From CAXBCP01 sp047638395 (lineage in GTDB: Bacteria; Pseudomonadota; Alphaproteobacteria; MPNO01; UBA830): 64,000 bases of DNA. Shown here piece by piece: positions 25,747 to 35,171 of this stretch. Below the pieces are notes generated by a model. That model was not told the DNA's origin. It did no database searches and saw nothing but the letters and a program-made list of their open reading frames with translations. Location of the stretch: NCBI GenBank assembly GCA_047638395.1, contig JBLIMV010000003.1, positions 1-64,000 of the forward strand, in the 5' to 3' direction. The translations under genes were made by a program, and so were the position numbers. The stretch's first letter is position 1. Every line of letters begins with the position of its first letter.

Positions 25747-25888
25747 CGTGTATTTCGCCCTCTACCGATGCACTCATCTGTGGTGAGTGTTGCATCAATT
25801 AGAGCGCATAGAGGGCTGTGCCGCAATATTCAAACCGCGCGCCCTCATCGTTAGCGTCCGGGATCCGAACTATCGGGCATCAGGCTCG

Positions 25889-27283
25889 CTATTCCGACAA
25901 GGGGTCTTCGACGCGATGTGAACAGGAATGCCTCGGACACAATCGACAACTCGGGCCGACTTCCTCGACAATCGTCGAACGTTCCGGCGCATAAACCGTG
26001 TGTTGCGCATCTGCCTCGCTCATTGCCAGCATATCGGTCAAATAATGACGGGGTTTTCCAAACCCTGTTGGACCGGCATGCCGTGCGCGGGCAACAAAGA
26101 CAAACCGCGCCCCTGATGGGAAAAGGGCGCGTTGCCGAATGACCGCTTCGGGGGACTGTTGTGCACGAAAGAGCGTCCAGAGCGGGCAGGCCGGGACATA
26201 GCGGGGAATCGCGAGCCCTTCCAGCCCGACCATTTCGATGATTGTTCCGGCAGCGTTCGCCTGAAAGTACCCGAACCGGGGTGTCTCAGCCTTTCTTGGC
26301 AAAGCCGTCAGGCGTTGGCACACGGCCCTGATTTCCATCGAGTAGGCCTCTGCGAGCGCCTCGATATCATAGCCAAGATCCCTGGAACGCTCCGCAAAAC
26401 CTTCCATTGGCATAAGAAGGGCATTTGTCGCGTAGGCGCACAGTGCACGAAGCGCCCGCGACCGCGCTGCGGCGGTCTTTATCAGCGGCTGGTCCTTTAT
26501 GAGATTCTCGATAAACACCGTCAGTTGTTCTTCCACCAGCACCTGCGCTTGCACACGCCGGGAGATCGGCTGTGAGTCTGTCAGATGCCTGAACAGATCG
26601 AGTGTCGCTGCTTCAATTTCTGCAAAATGGTTGGCGCGCGCCACGAAAAGTGTCTCCACCTCGTCAAGCGGCGTCAGAATATTGTCGGTGTCGCCGGTCT
26701 TTTCGAGATAAGCCGCAAGCGCCTCACCCACGCTGGACAGCGTGCGGCTTTCCTCGAAAATAATGGCGTTAAATCTCTCCCGCTGCTCGACGGAAACGTC
26801 GCTGTATTCCGACAAAATCTCGGCCGCGGACCGTATCGCGGCAACGCGCGTCAACATGCGGTGAACCGCCTCACTGAAAAACGGATCGTTCGACAACCTG
26901 TTGGACAGAACCTGCGCCCGGGTTGTCGCCTCCCGCTCAGATCGCATCAGCGCTGCGATACCTTTCGACCAACCGGGGAAACGACCAATCAGTTCGGACG
27001 TGCGTTCATTTTCAACACCGAGCGCTTGAAGCGACGGCAATTGGGAAATTTCGGTCAGGGATTCGAGCAACCGGCCCTCGGACGTGTCGTCGAGTTCTTC
27101 GGGCGCGAGATTCAGGGATTCGGCGATATTGCGAAGCAGTGCGCCGGCGATCGGCCGCTTGTTCCATTCGATCAGATTCAGATATGACGCCGAAATACCG
27201 ACTTTTTGGGCAAGCGCCGATTGCGTTATGCCCACTTCCCGACGCTGCTGGCGGATTCGCGTTCCAAGGATAGATCGCTGCAT
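25889..27283 (-). CDS. XRE-family ScfR-like (DUF2083) regulator with HisKA-like helices
   Basis: A 464-residue transcriptional regulator. Residues about 7-62 are an HTH-XRE domain (GTRIRQQRREVGITQSALAQ; YLNLIEWNKRPI). Residues about 138-195 (SEAVHRMLTRVAAIRSAAEI; ERFNAIIFEESRTLSSVGEA) look like the two helices of a HisKA dimerisation domain, but the catalytic His-Glu pair is replaced. The C-terminal DUF2083 part ends in a cysteine cluster CRLCPRHSC (446-454) with histidines, which may bind a metal. ScfR-type proteins control short-chain acyl-CoA metabolism and the glyoxylate cycle. It is divergent from the liv-type operon and the palindrome in the spacer lies 20-58 bases upstream of its start, so it probably controls both genes. 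Confidence 0.85.
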   Translation of the reverse strand: MQRSILGTRIRQQRREVGITQSALAQKVGISASYLNLIEWNKRPIAGALLRNIAESLNLAPEELDDTSEGRLLESLTEISQLPSLQALGVENERTSELIGRFPGWSKGIAALMRSEREATTRAQVLSNRLSNDPFFSEAVHRMLTRVAAIRSAAEILSEYSDVSVEQRERFNAIIFEESRTLSSVGEALAAYLEKTGDTDNILTPLDEVETLFVARANHFAEIEAATLDLFRHLTDSQPISRRVQAQVLVEEQLTVFIENLIKDQPLIKTAAARSRALRALCAYATNALLMPMEGFAERSRDLGYDIEALAEAYSMEIRAVCQRLTALPRKAETPRFGYFQANAAGTIIEMVGLEGLAIPRYVPACPLWTLFRAQQSPEAVIRQRALFPSGARFVFVARARHAGPTGFGKPRHYLTDMLAMSEADAQHTVYAPERSTIVEEVGPSCRLCPRHSCSHRVEDPLSE

Positions 27284-27303
27284 CGGTATTTCCCCCGATA
27301 TAT

Positions 27304-27341
27304 CAGATGCTTACTACAGCATCTGTCAATCTTTGACAGAT
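27304..27341. promoter_or_regulatory. Overlapping palindromes, candidate operator
   Basis: CAGATGCT (27304-27311) pairs with AGCATCTG (27318-27325), and ATCTGTCAA (27321-27329) pairs with TTGACAGAT (27333-27341), both exactly. The second palindrome covers the -35 box of the rightward promoter. They sit between the ScfR-like regulator and the ABC transporter operon. Confidence 0.7.
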
Positions 27342-27361
27342 TTTCATTTATTTATGATAAT
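27333..27361 (+). promoter_or_regulatory. Sigma-70 promoter of the ABC transporter operon
   Basis: TTGACA (27333-27338), a 17-base AT-rich spacer and GATAAT (27356-27361). The transcript would carry about a 160-base leader before the binding-protein gene at 27528. Confidence 0.75.
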
Positions 27362-27527
27362 TAATTTACTTCATTTCCCTTAAAAATCAATATCTTATTG
27401 TCTTCTTTACAATTCCTGTCAGCCTGTTGTGAAGGCGAACAAATCGTCTTGCAGCCGAAACAGCGCCGTAATTAAGGGCCACCTAATTCGGTTCAATCAA
27501 TGAAAATACCTTGAGAGGAAACGTCAA

Positions 27528-28868
27528 ATGATCAAGAAACCGATAAGTCGTCGCCGCGTCTTGCAGGGTTCGGCTGCCGCCGGTGTTGCAATTGCCGCCC
27601 CCACAATTCTGACCAGCAAGGCCTGGGCCGCTGGTTATACAAACGAACCCAAGGGAAAAACTGTCACCTTTGGCTTCAATGTCCCGCAATCCGGCGCCTA
27701 TGCCGATGAAGGCGCCGATGAGCTTCGCGCCTACCAGCTTGCCGTAGACCACATCAACGGCGTCGGTGACGGCGGAATGCTGAATACCTTTTCGTCAAAA
27801 GCGCTCGGCGGGAACGGAATCAACGGCAAGAAAGTCGTCTTTGTTACCGGCGACACGCAGACAAAATCCGATGCAGCGCGCGCCAGCGCCAAGCGGATGA
27901 TCGAAAAAGACGGCGCGGTCATGATTACCGGCGGCTCTTCGTCCGGTGTTGCCATCGCCGTTCAGGGCCTGTGCCAGGATGCAGGCGTCATTTTCATGGC
28001 CGGACTTACACACTCCAACGACACGACGGGCAAGGACAAGCGCGCCAACGGGTTCCGTCATTTCTTTAATACCGAAATGACCGGTGCCGCCCTCGCGCCG
28101 GTGCTGAAAAATGCTTTCGGCTCCGACCGCGTCGCCTACCATCTGACCGCCGACTACACCTGGGGCTGGAGCCAGGAAGGGTCGATCAAGAAATACACCG
28201 AGCAGATTGGCTGGAAGACAAAGGCTGCCGTACGGACACCTCTCGGTGCCGGCGATTTCTCCCAGTACATCACACCGGTCCTGAACTCCGGCGCCGATGT
28301 TCTCGTGCTGAACCATTATGGCCGCGACATGGTCAATTCACTGACCCAGGCTGTCCAGTTCGGACTGAGAGACAAACAGGTGAACGGCAAGGACTTCGCC
28401 GTCGTCGTGCCGCTTTACAGCCGCCTGATGGCCCAGGGTGCCGGCGCCAACGTCAAAGGCATCTTTGGCTCCACCAACTGGCACTGGTCATTGCAGGACG
28501 AAGGATCCAAGGCTTTCGTGAAATCCTTCGGCCAGAAATACGGCTTCCCGCCCAGCCAGGCGGCACACACCACGTATTGCCAGGCGCTGCTCTATGCAGA
28601 TGCCTGCCAGCGGGCGGAAACTTTCCGACCGTCAGGTGTGGGTAAAGCGCTCGAAGGCTTCAAGTTCGATGGCCTGGGCAACGGCCCGACCGAGTACCGT
28701 GCCGAAGACCATCAGTGCTTCAAAGACGTTCTGGTCGTGAAGGGCAAAGAAAACCCCACGTCCAAGTTCGACGTCCTCGAAGTGGTGGAGGTTACGCCGC
28801 GGGCACAGGTCGAGTACCCTGCATCCCTGCTCGGTGGTAATTTGGGCCCCTATAACGACGGCGCCTGA
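27528..28868 (+). CDS. ABC transporter periplasmic binding protein, branched-chain amino acid type
   Basis: 446 residues. A Tat signal (ISRRRVLQGS, then AAAGVAIAAPTILTSKAWA) exports the folded protein. The type I binding-protein fold follows: TFGFNVPQSGAYADEGADEL, DGAVMITGGSSSGVAIAVQG, DRVAYHLTADYTWGWSQEGS and GADVLVLNHYGRD. It is longer than the classical LivJ/LivK. Four genes for the two permeases and two ATPases follow in order, so it is the solute receptor of that transporter. The actual substrate (amino acid, urea, amide or aromatic) cannot be read. A strong stem-loop lies after the stop. Confidence 0.9.
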   Translation: MIKKPISRRRVLQGSAAAGVAIAAPTILTSKAWAAGYTNEPKGKTVTFGFNVPQSGAYADEGADELRAYQLAVDHINGVGDGGMLNTFSSKALGGNGINGKKVVFVTGDTQTKSDAARASAKRMIEKDGAVMITGGSSSGVAIAVQGLCQDAGVIFMAGLTHSNDTTGKDKRANGFRHFFNTEMTGAALAPVLKNAFGSDRVAYHLTADYTWGWSQEGSIKKYTEQIGWKTKAAVRTPLGAGDFSQYITPVLNSGADVLVLNHYGRDMVNSLTQAVQFGLRDKQVNGKDFAVVVPLYSRLMAQGAGANVKGIFGSTNWHWSLQDEGSKAFVKSFGQKYGFPPSQAAHTTYCQALLYADACQRAETFRPSGVGKALEGFKFDGLGNGPTEYRAEDHQCFKDVLVVKGKENPTSKFDVLEVVEVTPRAQVEYPASLLGGNLGPYNDGA

Positions 28869-28894
28869 TTTAAGACCTCCTCACGGAAACTACC

Positions 28895-28922
28895 GGGCGC
28901 CCCCAATACCTTGGGGGCGCCC
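28895..28922 (+). terminator. Perfect stem-loop after the binding-protein gene
   Basis: GGGCGCCCCC (28895-28904) pairs with GGGGGCGCCC (28913-28922), and AA/TT inside extend it to 12 pairs around TACC. No T run follows (CCTCTATGAATG), so partial termination or protection of the upstream mRNA is more likely than a full stop, giving more binding protein than permease. Confidence 0.6.
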
Positions 28923-28950
28923 CTCTATGAATGAGTAGGGGCTAATCGGC

Positions 28951-29976
28951 ATGGACGCCATTCTGCTACAGATACTAAACGGCCTGGACAAGGGAGGCGC
29001 GTACTCCCTGATTGCGCTTGGCCTGGCTCTCATATTCGGCACATTGGGCGTCGTCAATTTTGCCCATGGTGCCCTGTTCATGCTCGGTGCCTTTTGTGCC
29101 GTGACCGTCAAAGCGGTCATGAGCCTCGAAATCGTCACCCTGGATCCGACCCGGACTACGGCCTGGGGCACGCCAATGGAAATCCGCGTGCCGTACATAG
29201 AGGCATGGTTTGGCGATTTCGGCGCGACACTGCTAAATTTTTCGGTCCCGCTCTCGATCCTGATCGCAATTCCCATCATGCTTCTGATCGGCATTGTTAT
29301 GGAACGCGGGCTGATCCGCTACTTTTACAAGCGCCCCCACGCGGAACAAATTCTCGTAACATTCGGCCTTGCAATCGTTTTGCAGGAGATCGTCAAAAGC
29401 CAGTTCGGCGCGAACCCCATCCCCCAGCCCGCGCCCGACCTGGCGAGAGGCATGGTCGATTTCGGGATAATGGTCGGCATTGACGCCGGCAACGTGGTCT
29501 ACCCGGCCTGGCGCCTGATCTATTTCCTGTTTTCCATCCTGGTGATCGCCGCGGTCTTCGCATTTTTGCGGTTCACGACCTTCGGGATGGTGGTGCGCGC
29601 CGGCATGGCGGATCGCGAAACCGTTGGCCTGCTCGGGATCGATATCGACAAACGATTTACGGTGGTATTCGGCATCGCGGCGGTTGTCGCCGGTCTGGCC
29701 GGGGTGATGTACACGCCAATCCTCAGCCCGGATTACCACATGGGCATGGACTTCCTCGTCCTCAGTTTCGTGGTTGTCGTCGTCGGCGGTATGGGATCGC
29801 TCGGCGGCGCAGTCGCCGCTGGTTTCCTGCTGGGCATCCTGCAGAGCTTCGCATCGATGAACGAGGTCAAAACCATCATTCCCGGTATCGACCAGATCAT
29901 TATCTACCTGATTGCCGTCGTGATCCTGCTCGTGCGTCCCAGAGGACTGATGGGACGCAAAGGGGTGATGGAGTAA
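28951..29976 (+). CDS. livH: Branched-chain amino acid-type ABC permease, LivH
   Basis: 341 residues, about eight helices, inner membrane. Family marks: QILNGLDKGGAYSLIALGLA LIFGTLGVVNFAHGALFMLG at the N-terminus, VRAGMADRETVGLLGIDIDK as the coupling loop and the C-terminal VVVVGGMGSLGGAVAAGFLL. The loop between residues 45 and 90 is longer than in E. coli LivH. It pairs with LivM, whose ATG directly follows its stop. Confidence 0.93.
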   Translation: MDAILLQILNGLDKGGAYSLIALGLALIFGTLGVVNFAHGALFMLGAFCAVTVKAVMSLEIVTLDPTRTTAWGTPMEIRVPYIEAWFGDFGATLLNFSVPLSILIAIPIMLLIGIVMERGLIRYFYKRPHAEQILVTFGLAIVLQEIVKSQFGANPIPQPAPDLARGMVDFGIMVGIDAGNVVYPAWRLIYFLFSILVIAAVFAFLRFTTFGMVVRAGMADRETVGLLGIDIDKRFTVVFGIAAVVAGLAGVMYTPILSPDYHMGMDFLVLSFVVVVVGGMGSLGGAVAAGFLLGILQSFASMNEVKTIIPGIDQIIIYLIAVVILLVRPRGLMGRKGVME

Positions 29977-31149
29977 ATGACCATGGCTCGTAATGACTGG
30001 GTATTAATACTCTGCTTCGCCGCCGCCGTCCTCGCGGCACCCGTTATCCTGACCCCGGTCGGTGCCGGTTATCCCGACCTGCTGCAGAAATTCGCGATCT
30101 TCGGGATCTTCGCAATCGGGTTCAATATCCTGTTTGGACTGACCGGCTACCTGTCCTTTGGGCACGCCGCTTTTCTGGGCGTCGGCTCCTACACGGCGGT
30201 GTGGACTTTCAAGCTGTTCAGCATGAACCCGCTGCCCGCAATCATTCTTGCAACGGTGCTCGGCGGTCTGTTCGCGGTCCTGATCGGGTTTATCTGTCTC
30301 CGCCGGTCAGGGATTTACTTCTCCATCCTCACGCTCGCATTTGCCCAGATGAGCTACAACCTAGCCTATTCGGTGTTGACTCCCATTACAAACGGCGAGA
30401 CCGGGCTTCAGCTCGCCCAGGCCGACCCGCGCGTTCTTGATGTCGCACTTGGTCGCGATTACGGCGCTGTGCTGCCGTCTTCCGATCTGTTCGGGATCAC
30501 CATGACCGGATATCCCGGGTTCTATTTCTGCGCTGTGATTTTGATTGTCTGCTTCTTCATCTCCATGCGGATTTTCCACTCCCCGTTCGGCATGATGCTG
30601 CGCGCCGTCAAATCGAATCAGAACCGGATGAACTACACCGGGCTTAATACGCGTCCCTACACGCTCGCGGCATTCGTGATTTCCGGCATGTATGCCGGGC
30701 TCGCCGGCGGACTGCTTGCGGTAACAGATCCACTCGCCGGCGCGGAGCGCATGCAGTGGACGGCATCGGGAGAGGTCGTCCTGATGACCATCCTTGGCGG
30801 TGCCGGCACATTACTCGGCCCGATTATCGGTGCCGGGGTGATCAAATATTTTGAGAACATCTTCTCGTCGTTTAACGAAGGCATTCTTCTGAAGGCATTC
30901 GATTTTCTGCCGGAAACCCTGCAACACCTGATGGTATCGGTTTCATCGATCTTTGTCGGGGAAGGCTGGCACCTGACCCTCGGTGCCCTTTTCATGCTGA
31001 TCGTTATCTTCCTGCCCGGTGGCCTGATGGAAGGGTTCGGGCGCATTAGACACGCAGTAAATCGACGGTCCGGCGGAGGCGATAAATCCACGCCTCCTGC
31101 TGAAACCACGCCCACGACCACGCCCTCCGTCAGCGGAGGCGCATCATGA
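29977..31149 (+). CDS. livM: Branched-chain amino acid-type ABC permease, LivM
   Basis: 390 residues. Motifs: FAIGFNILFGLTGYLSFGHA, FLGVGSYTA, GIYFSILTLAFAQM and the coupling loop RAVKSNQNRMNYTGLNTRPY, then VVLMTILGGAGTLLGPIIGA. The C-terminal 25 residues are a hydrophilic Pro/Thr tail (PPAETTPTTTPSVSGGAS). The start ATG abuts the livH stop and the stop overlaps the livG start (ATGA), a tight operon. Confidence 0.93.
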   Translation: MTMARNDWVLILCFAAAVLAAPVILTPVGAGYPDLLQKFAIFGIFAIGFNILFGLTGYLSFGHAAFLGVGSYTAVWTFKLFSMNPLPAIILATVLGGLFAVLIGFICLRRSGIYFSILTLAFAQMSYNLAYSVLTPITNGETGLQLAQADPRVLDVALGRDYGAVLPSSDLFGITMTGYPGFYFCAVILIVCFFISMRIFHSPFGMMLRAVKSNQNRMNYTGLNTRPYTLAAFVISGMYAGLAGGLLAVTDPLAGAERMQWTASGEVVLMTILGGAGTLLGPIIGAGVIKYFENIFSSFNEGILLKAFDFLPETLQHLMVSVSSIFVGEGWHLTLGALFMLIVIFLPGGLMEGFGRIRHAVNRRSGGGDKSTPPAETTPTTTPSVSGGAS

Positions 31150-31901
31150 GCAATCTGTCCGTCTTGCAGGTCAATAAACGGTTTGGCGGCCTGGACGCCC
31201 TGCGCGACGTGAACCTGGAGGTCAAATCCGGCACCGTTCACGCTATCATCGGGCCCAACGGCGCCGGCAAATCAACGTTGCTGAACTGCTTCGTCGGCCG
31301 GCTCGAGCCGGACACGGGGAGTGTCACGTTCGACGGCAAATCGCTTTTGGGCATCAAACCCCATCAGATCAACCAGGCCGGCGTGAGCCGCGTCTTCCAG
31401 ACACCCGAAATATTTGCCGATCTTTCCCTGCTCGATAACGTCATGATCCCCGCCTTCGCAAAACGCGATGGCGCTTTCACGCTGAATGCGTGGCGCGCCG
31501 TCACGGACGAAAACGATATACGCGATACGGCAATGGACATGCTGGCGGATGTGGGACTGGACGCAAAAGCAAAGGACGTTGCCGGTCAGTTGTCACGTGG
31601 CGACAAACGGCGGCTAGAACTCGCCATGTGTCTTGTCCAGAAACCCAAGCTTCTTTTACTCGACGAGCCGACGGCGGGCATGGCCCGGGCTGACACAAAC
31701 AACACCATCGACCTGATGAAACGGATCGCCAGTACCGGCGTCACAATGGTGGTGATTGAACATGACATGCATGTGGTATTCTCGCTTGCGGAAACCATCT
31801 CCGTTCTGGCGCAGGGAACGGTGATTGCTGAAGGATTACCGCATGAAATCAAAGGCGACGCCCGCGTTCAGGAAGCTTATTTGGGGGGCGCTCATCTATG
31901 A
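31146..31901 (+). CDS. livG: Branched-chain amino acid-type ABC ATPase, LivG
   Basis: 251 residues, one nucleotide-binding domain. Walker A GPNGAGKST, Q loop FQTPEIF, signature LSRGDKRRLELAMCL (a variant in which SGG is SRG), Walker B LLLLDEPTAGM and H-loop VVIEHDMHVVF. The region after Walker A (DPNGAGKSTLLNCFVGRLEP-like) is short, as usual for LivG. It overlaps livM before and livF after. Confidence 0.93.
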   Translation: MSNLSVLQVNKRFGGLDALRDVNLEVKSGTVHAIIGPNGAGKSTLLNCFVGRLEPDTGSVTFDGKSLLGIKPHQINQAGVSRVFQTPEIFADLSLLDNVMIPAFAKRDGAFTLNAWRAVTDENDIRDTAMDMLADVGLDAKAKDVAGQLSRGDKRRLELAMCLVQKPKLLLLDEPTAGMARADTNNTIDLMKRIASTGVTMVVIEHDMHVVFSLAETISVLAQGTVIAEGLPHEIKGDARVQEAYLGGAHL

Positions 31902-32686
31902 CCCAGACAAAACCAATCGGCGGCGAAATGATCGATAACCAGTCCCCCGGCACACTGCCCGAAGCAACAGGCGAAGGACAGGCAGCCTATTTTTCCTGCC
32001 AGGACATTCACGCCTATTACGGCGAAAGCTACATTGTCCAGGGTGTGCAGTTCGATGTCCGGGAAGGCGAGATCGTCGCACTGCTTGGGCGCAACGGCGC
32101 CGGCAAAACCTCGACATTGAGAGCCATCGCGCGCCTGGCGGATCCCGAATTAAAGCAGGGAGAGATCTGGCTCGACAATCAGCCCCTTCATGAAATGAAA
32201 GCGTATGAAGCCGCACAAATCGGGGTCGGTCTGGTACCTGAAGACCGCCGGATCATTCAGGGCCTGAGCGTCGAAGAAAACCTGAAGCTCGCACAGATCG
32301 CTCCGCCCATCGGCTGGTCGATAGAGCGTATTTATGAGCTGTTCCCGCGGCTGGGCGAGCGGAAAAACCAGGAAGGCACGACACTTTCAGGCGGCGAGCA
32401 GCAAATGCTGGCAATCGGCAGAACCCTTGCACGCGACATCAAGCTTTTGCTGCTGGATGAGCCCTATGAAGGGCTCGCGCCGGTCATCGTTCAGGAGATC
32501 GAGAAGACGCTCGAACAGATTAAAGCCCTTGGCATCACAACCATTATCGTCGAGCAGAATGCGATAGCAGCACTGCATCTGGCGGATCGGGCGATTATTC
32601 TGGAAATGGGCCACGTCGTCTTCGACGGGAAGGCCCAGGAAGTCCTCGATGACGCGGATATGCGCCAGCAATACCTCGCAATCTAG
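31898..32686 (+). CDS. livF: Branched-chain amino acid-type ABC ATPase, LivF
   Basis: 262 residues. A roughly 30-residue polar N-terminal extension precedes the usual start at CQDIHAYYGESYIVQGVQFD. Walker A GRNGAGKTST, signature LSGGEQQMLAIGRTL, Walker B LLLLDEPYEGLAP and H-loop IIVEQNA are all intact. Ends the operon; no clear terminator follows. Confidence 0.93.
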   Translation: MTQTKPIGGEMIDNQSPGTLPEATGEGQAAYFSCQDIHAYYGESYIVQGVQFDVREGEIVALLGRNGAGKTSTLRAIARLADPELKQGEIWLDNQPLHEMKAYEAAQIGVGLVPEDRRIIQGLSVEENLKLAQIAPPIGWSIERIYELFPRLGERKNQEGTTLSGGEQQMLAIGRTLARDIKLLLLDEPYEGLAPVIVQEIEKTLEQIKALGITTIIVEQNAIAALHLADRAIILEMGHVVFDGKAQEVLDDADMRQQYLAI

Positions 32687-33059
32687 GCGATCAAGGCCCC
32701 CGCCAACGCCGACCCAGTGCCAAGGCCCGACGACTGACGCCAATAAACAGCGCGATCTTTAACCCTGCCCCAGCTTAGCTGACAATTTGCGCAAAGATGC
32801 TTTCTGCCAAAAATATCAGGCTGGTTCAGGGACAACAGCACCCCCCTCACAACGCCCCTTACCGGGAACCGCAACCGCGATTCTGGCTATTCCGCGAGCC
32901 CGACTAACAAAGTTGGCCCATGCCGGCACCGCCCTTGGCCGGATTCTACGGCAGGCTCCCGACAATTAAGCGGTTTTTAAGGTAAATGCTGCACAAAATA
33001 TCTCACACGGCTGCGTAGCATTTGCAGCTGAACGTGACGTATTTCCGGGGGCAGCTTCC
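32687..33059. other. Intergenic region with no recognised element
   Basis: 373 bases between the ABC operon and the TonB receptor gene. I see no coding frame, RNA gene or strong hairpin; the promoter of the downstream signalling operon is presumably here. Confidence 0.4.
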
Positions 33060-35114
33060 ATGTCGTATTGTTCAATCGTCCGCCGTTTAACGCGGGCGCA
33101 AATAACGCGCCGCGACCGGCCGCGATACGTGCAACGCAAATCCAGTCGAATTCTATCGGCAACGGTTGTCTTAGCCGCTTTATTTGGCGCTGTGCCCGCC
33201 GGCGCGAATGACGACCTGACACGACTGTCGCTCGAACAGCTGATGGATATCAAGATCACCTCGGTTGCAAAGAAGCCGCAGCGAGTGTCTCAGTCGGCAG
33301 CCGCGGTCCACGTGATAACCAGCGAGGATATCCGGCGCTCGGGCGCCACCAGCATCCCGGAACTCCTGCGCAACGTCCCCGGCCTGAACGTGGGGCAGAT
33401 CGACGCCAATAAATGGGCGATCTCTGCGCGCGGTTTTAACGGACTATTTTCGAACAAGCTGCTCGTTCTGATCGATGGCAGAAGTGTCTACACGCCTCTG
33501 TTCTCGGGGGTTTTCTGGGATGTCCAGGACACATTTATTGACGACATCGAACGGATCGAAGTCGTTCGAGGCCCGGGTGGCAGTCTGTGGGGGGCCAACG
33601 CCGTTAACGGCGTGATCAACATCATCACCAAAGACACGAAAGACACAACGGGTACCCTCGTCAGGGGTATCCACGGCACCGAGGAGACATTCAATATCGC
33701 CGGCCGGTACGGGCAGGCGATCGACGAACAGTCAAACCTTCGCCTGTTCGCCAAAAACTTCAAACGAGACGGCGGCGTATTCGCCGATGGAAGCGACGCT
33801 TCCGATGACTGGAGCATGCAACGGGGCGGATTCCGCTATGACCGGAAACCGACCTCGGGCGGCAGTTTAATGCTGCAGGGTGAAATATATTTCGGTCAGA
33901 ACGGACAAATCGTGGCGCTTCCGACACTCACGGCACCTTTTTCGGACGCGGTCAGCGATGACACAAAAGTAGAGGGACAATTCCTGCTGGGCCGCTGGCA
34001 GAACGCCTCCGATTTTACCATTCAGGCGTATTTCGACCGCGCCATCCGTGATGACATTCATGTCGGTTCGGGAACCCGGACGTTCGACGTAGACCTGCAG
34101 AAACGCACGAGCCCGTGGCGATCCCACGACGTGATCTTTGGCGGCGGGTACCGCTTCACCACCGATTTCACCATTGGGACGAACCAGGTCTCGTTCGACC
34201 CGAAGGATGATGATTATCACCTCCTCAGCGCCTTTGTGAACGACTAAATTTCGCTCACTGACACCCTCAAACTGACCCTCGGCACGAAACTGGAGTTCAA
34301 TAGCTTCACAGGATTGGAAATTCAGCCATCGGTGCGGTCGCTCTGGAATGTCACACCAACAAATGCCGTTTGGGCCGCGGTCTCAAGGGCCGTTCGCACC
34401 CCGTCCCGTGCGGCGGACGCCGCCACACTCAACAATTCGGTACGTGCCGGCACTCCCCCGGTTCAAATACGAATTCTGGGAAATGACGACGTAAAATCCG
34501 AAGAACTGACCGCCTTCGAACTGGGCTTCAAGTCGCGCCCCCTGCCGAGCCTGACCGTCGATATTGCGGCGTTCTACAACGTCTATGACAAGCTCGTCAC
34601 AACCGAAGCCGGCTCTGCTTTTCTTGAAAACACACCGGCACCTGCGCATATCGTTCAGCCGTTACTGTTCGCGAACAACATGTCGGGTGAAGCGCACGGG
34701 CTGGAACTCAGCACAGACTGGCGGGCACGTAACTGGCTGCGGCTCCGCGGCAGCTACACGCTTTTCGAACTGGTGCTACACCGAAAAACGGGCACCGGAA
34801 CAGCATCCAACGAAGCCGCCGAAAAACGCGACCCGCGTCATCAGTTCTCTCTGAACGCGGAGGTGGACCTGGGATCGAATGTAGAGATGGACGCGACGTT
34901 CCGCGCGATCGACCGGCTTAGCGAACGGAACATTCGCGGCTACGCGACAGCCGATTTGCGCCTCGCCTGGAAACCGGTCCCTGGTGTGGAGCTATCGCTG
35001 GTTGGCAGAAACCTGCTGCAGAGTCACCGCGCAGAAGCCAGACCCGAATTCCTGTCCACACAAACAACAGAGGTAGAGCGCAGTTTTTACGGCAGCCTGA
35101 AATTGGAATTCTAA
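33060..35114 (+). pseudogene. TonB-dependent outer-membrane receptor, interrupted by a TAA
   Basis: One 685-codon receptor reading frame is broken only by TAA at 34245-34247 (codon 396), after SAFVND and before ISLTDTLKLTLGTKLEFNSF. Removing the stop restores one protein. The signal region RILSATVVLAALFGAVPAGA, the plug domain (TSVAKKPQRVSQSAAAVHVI; RNVPGLNVGQID; VLIDGRSVYTPLFSGVFWDV; DDIERIEVVRGPGGSLWGAN) and a beta-barrel ending RSFYGSLKLEF are present. A single TAT or TAC to TAA change would explain it. YfiR- and kinase-encoding genes follow, an arrangement seen in proteobacteria where the receptor feeds a regulatory unit. Ligand unknown. It may be a recent mutation or a sequence error. 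Confidence 0.85.
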
Positions 35115-35171
35115 CGCGTCTTTTCCAAGACGCCTTCTTCCCCACAACATGACCCATCGGCACGTATCCCT

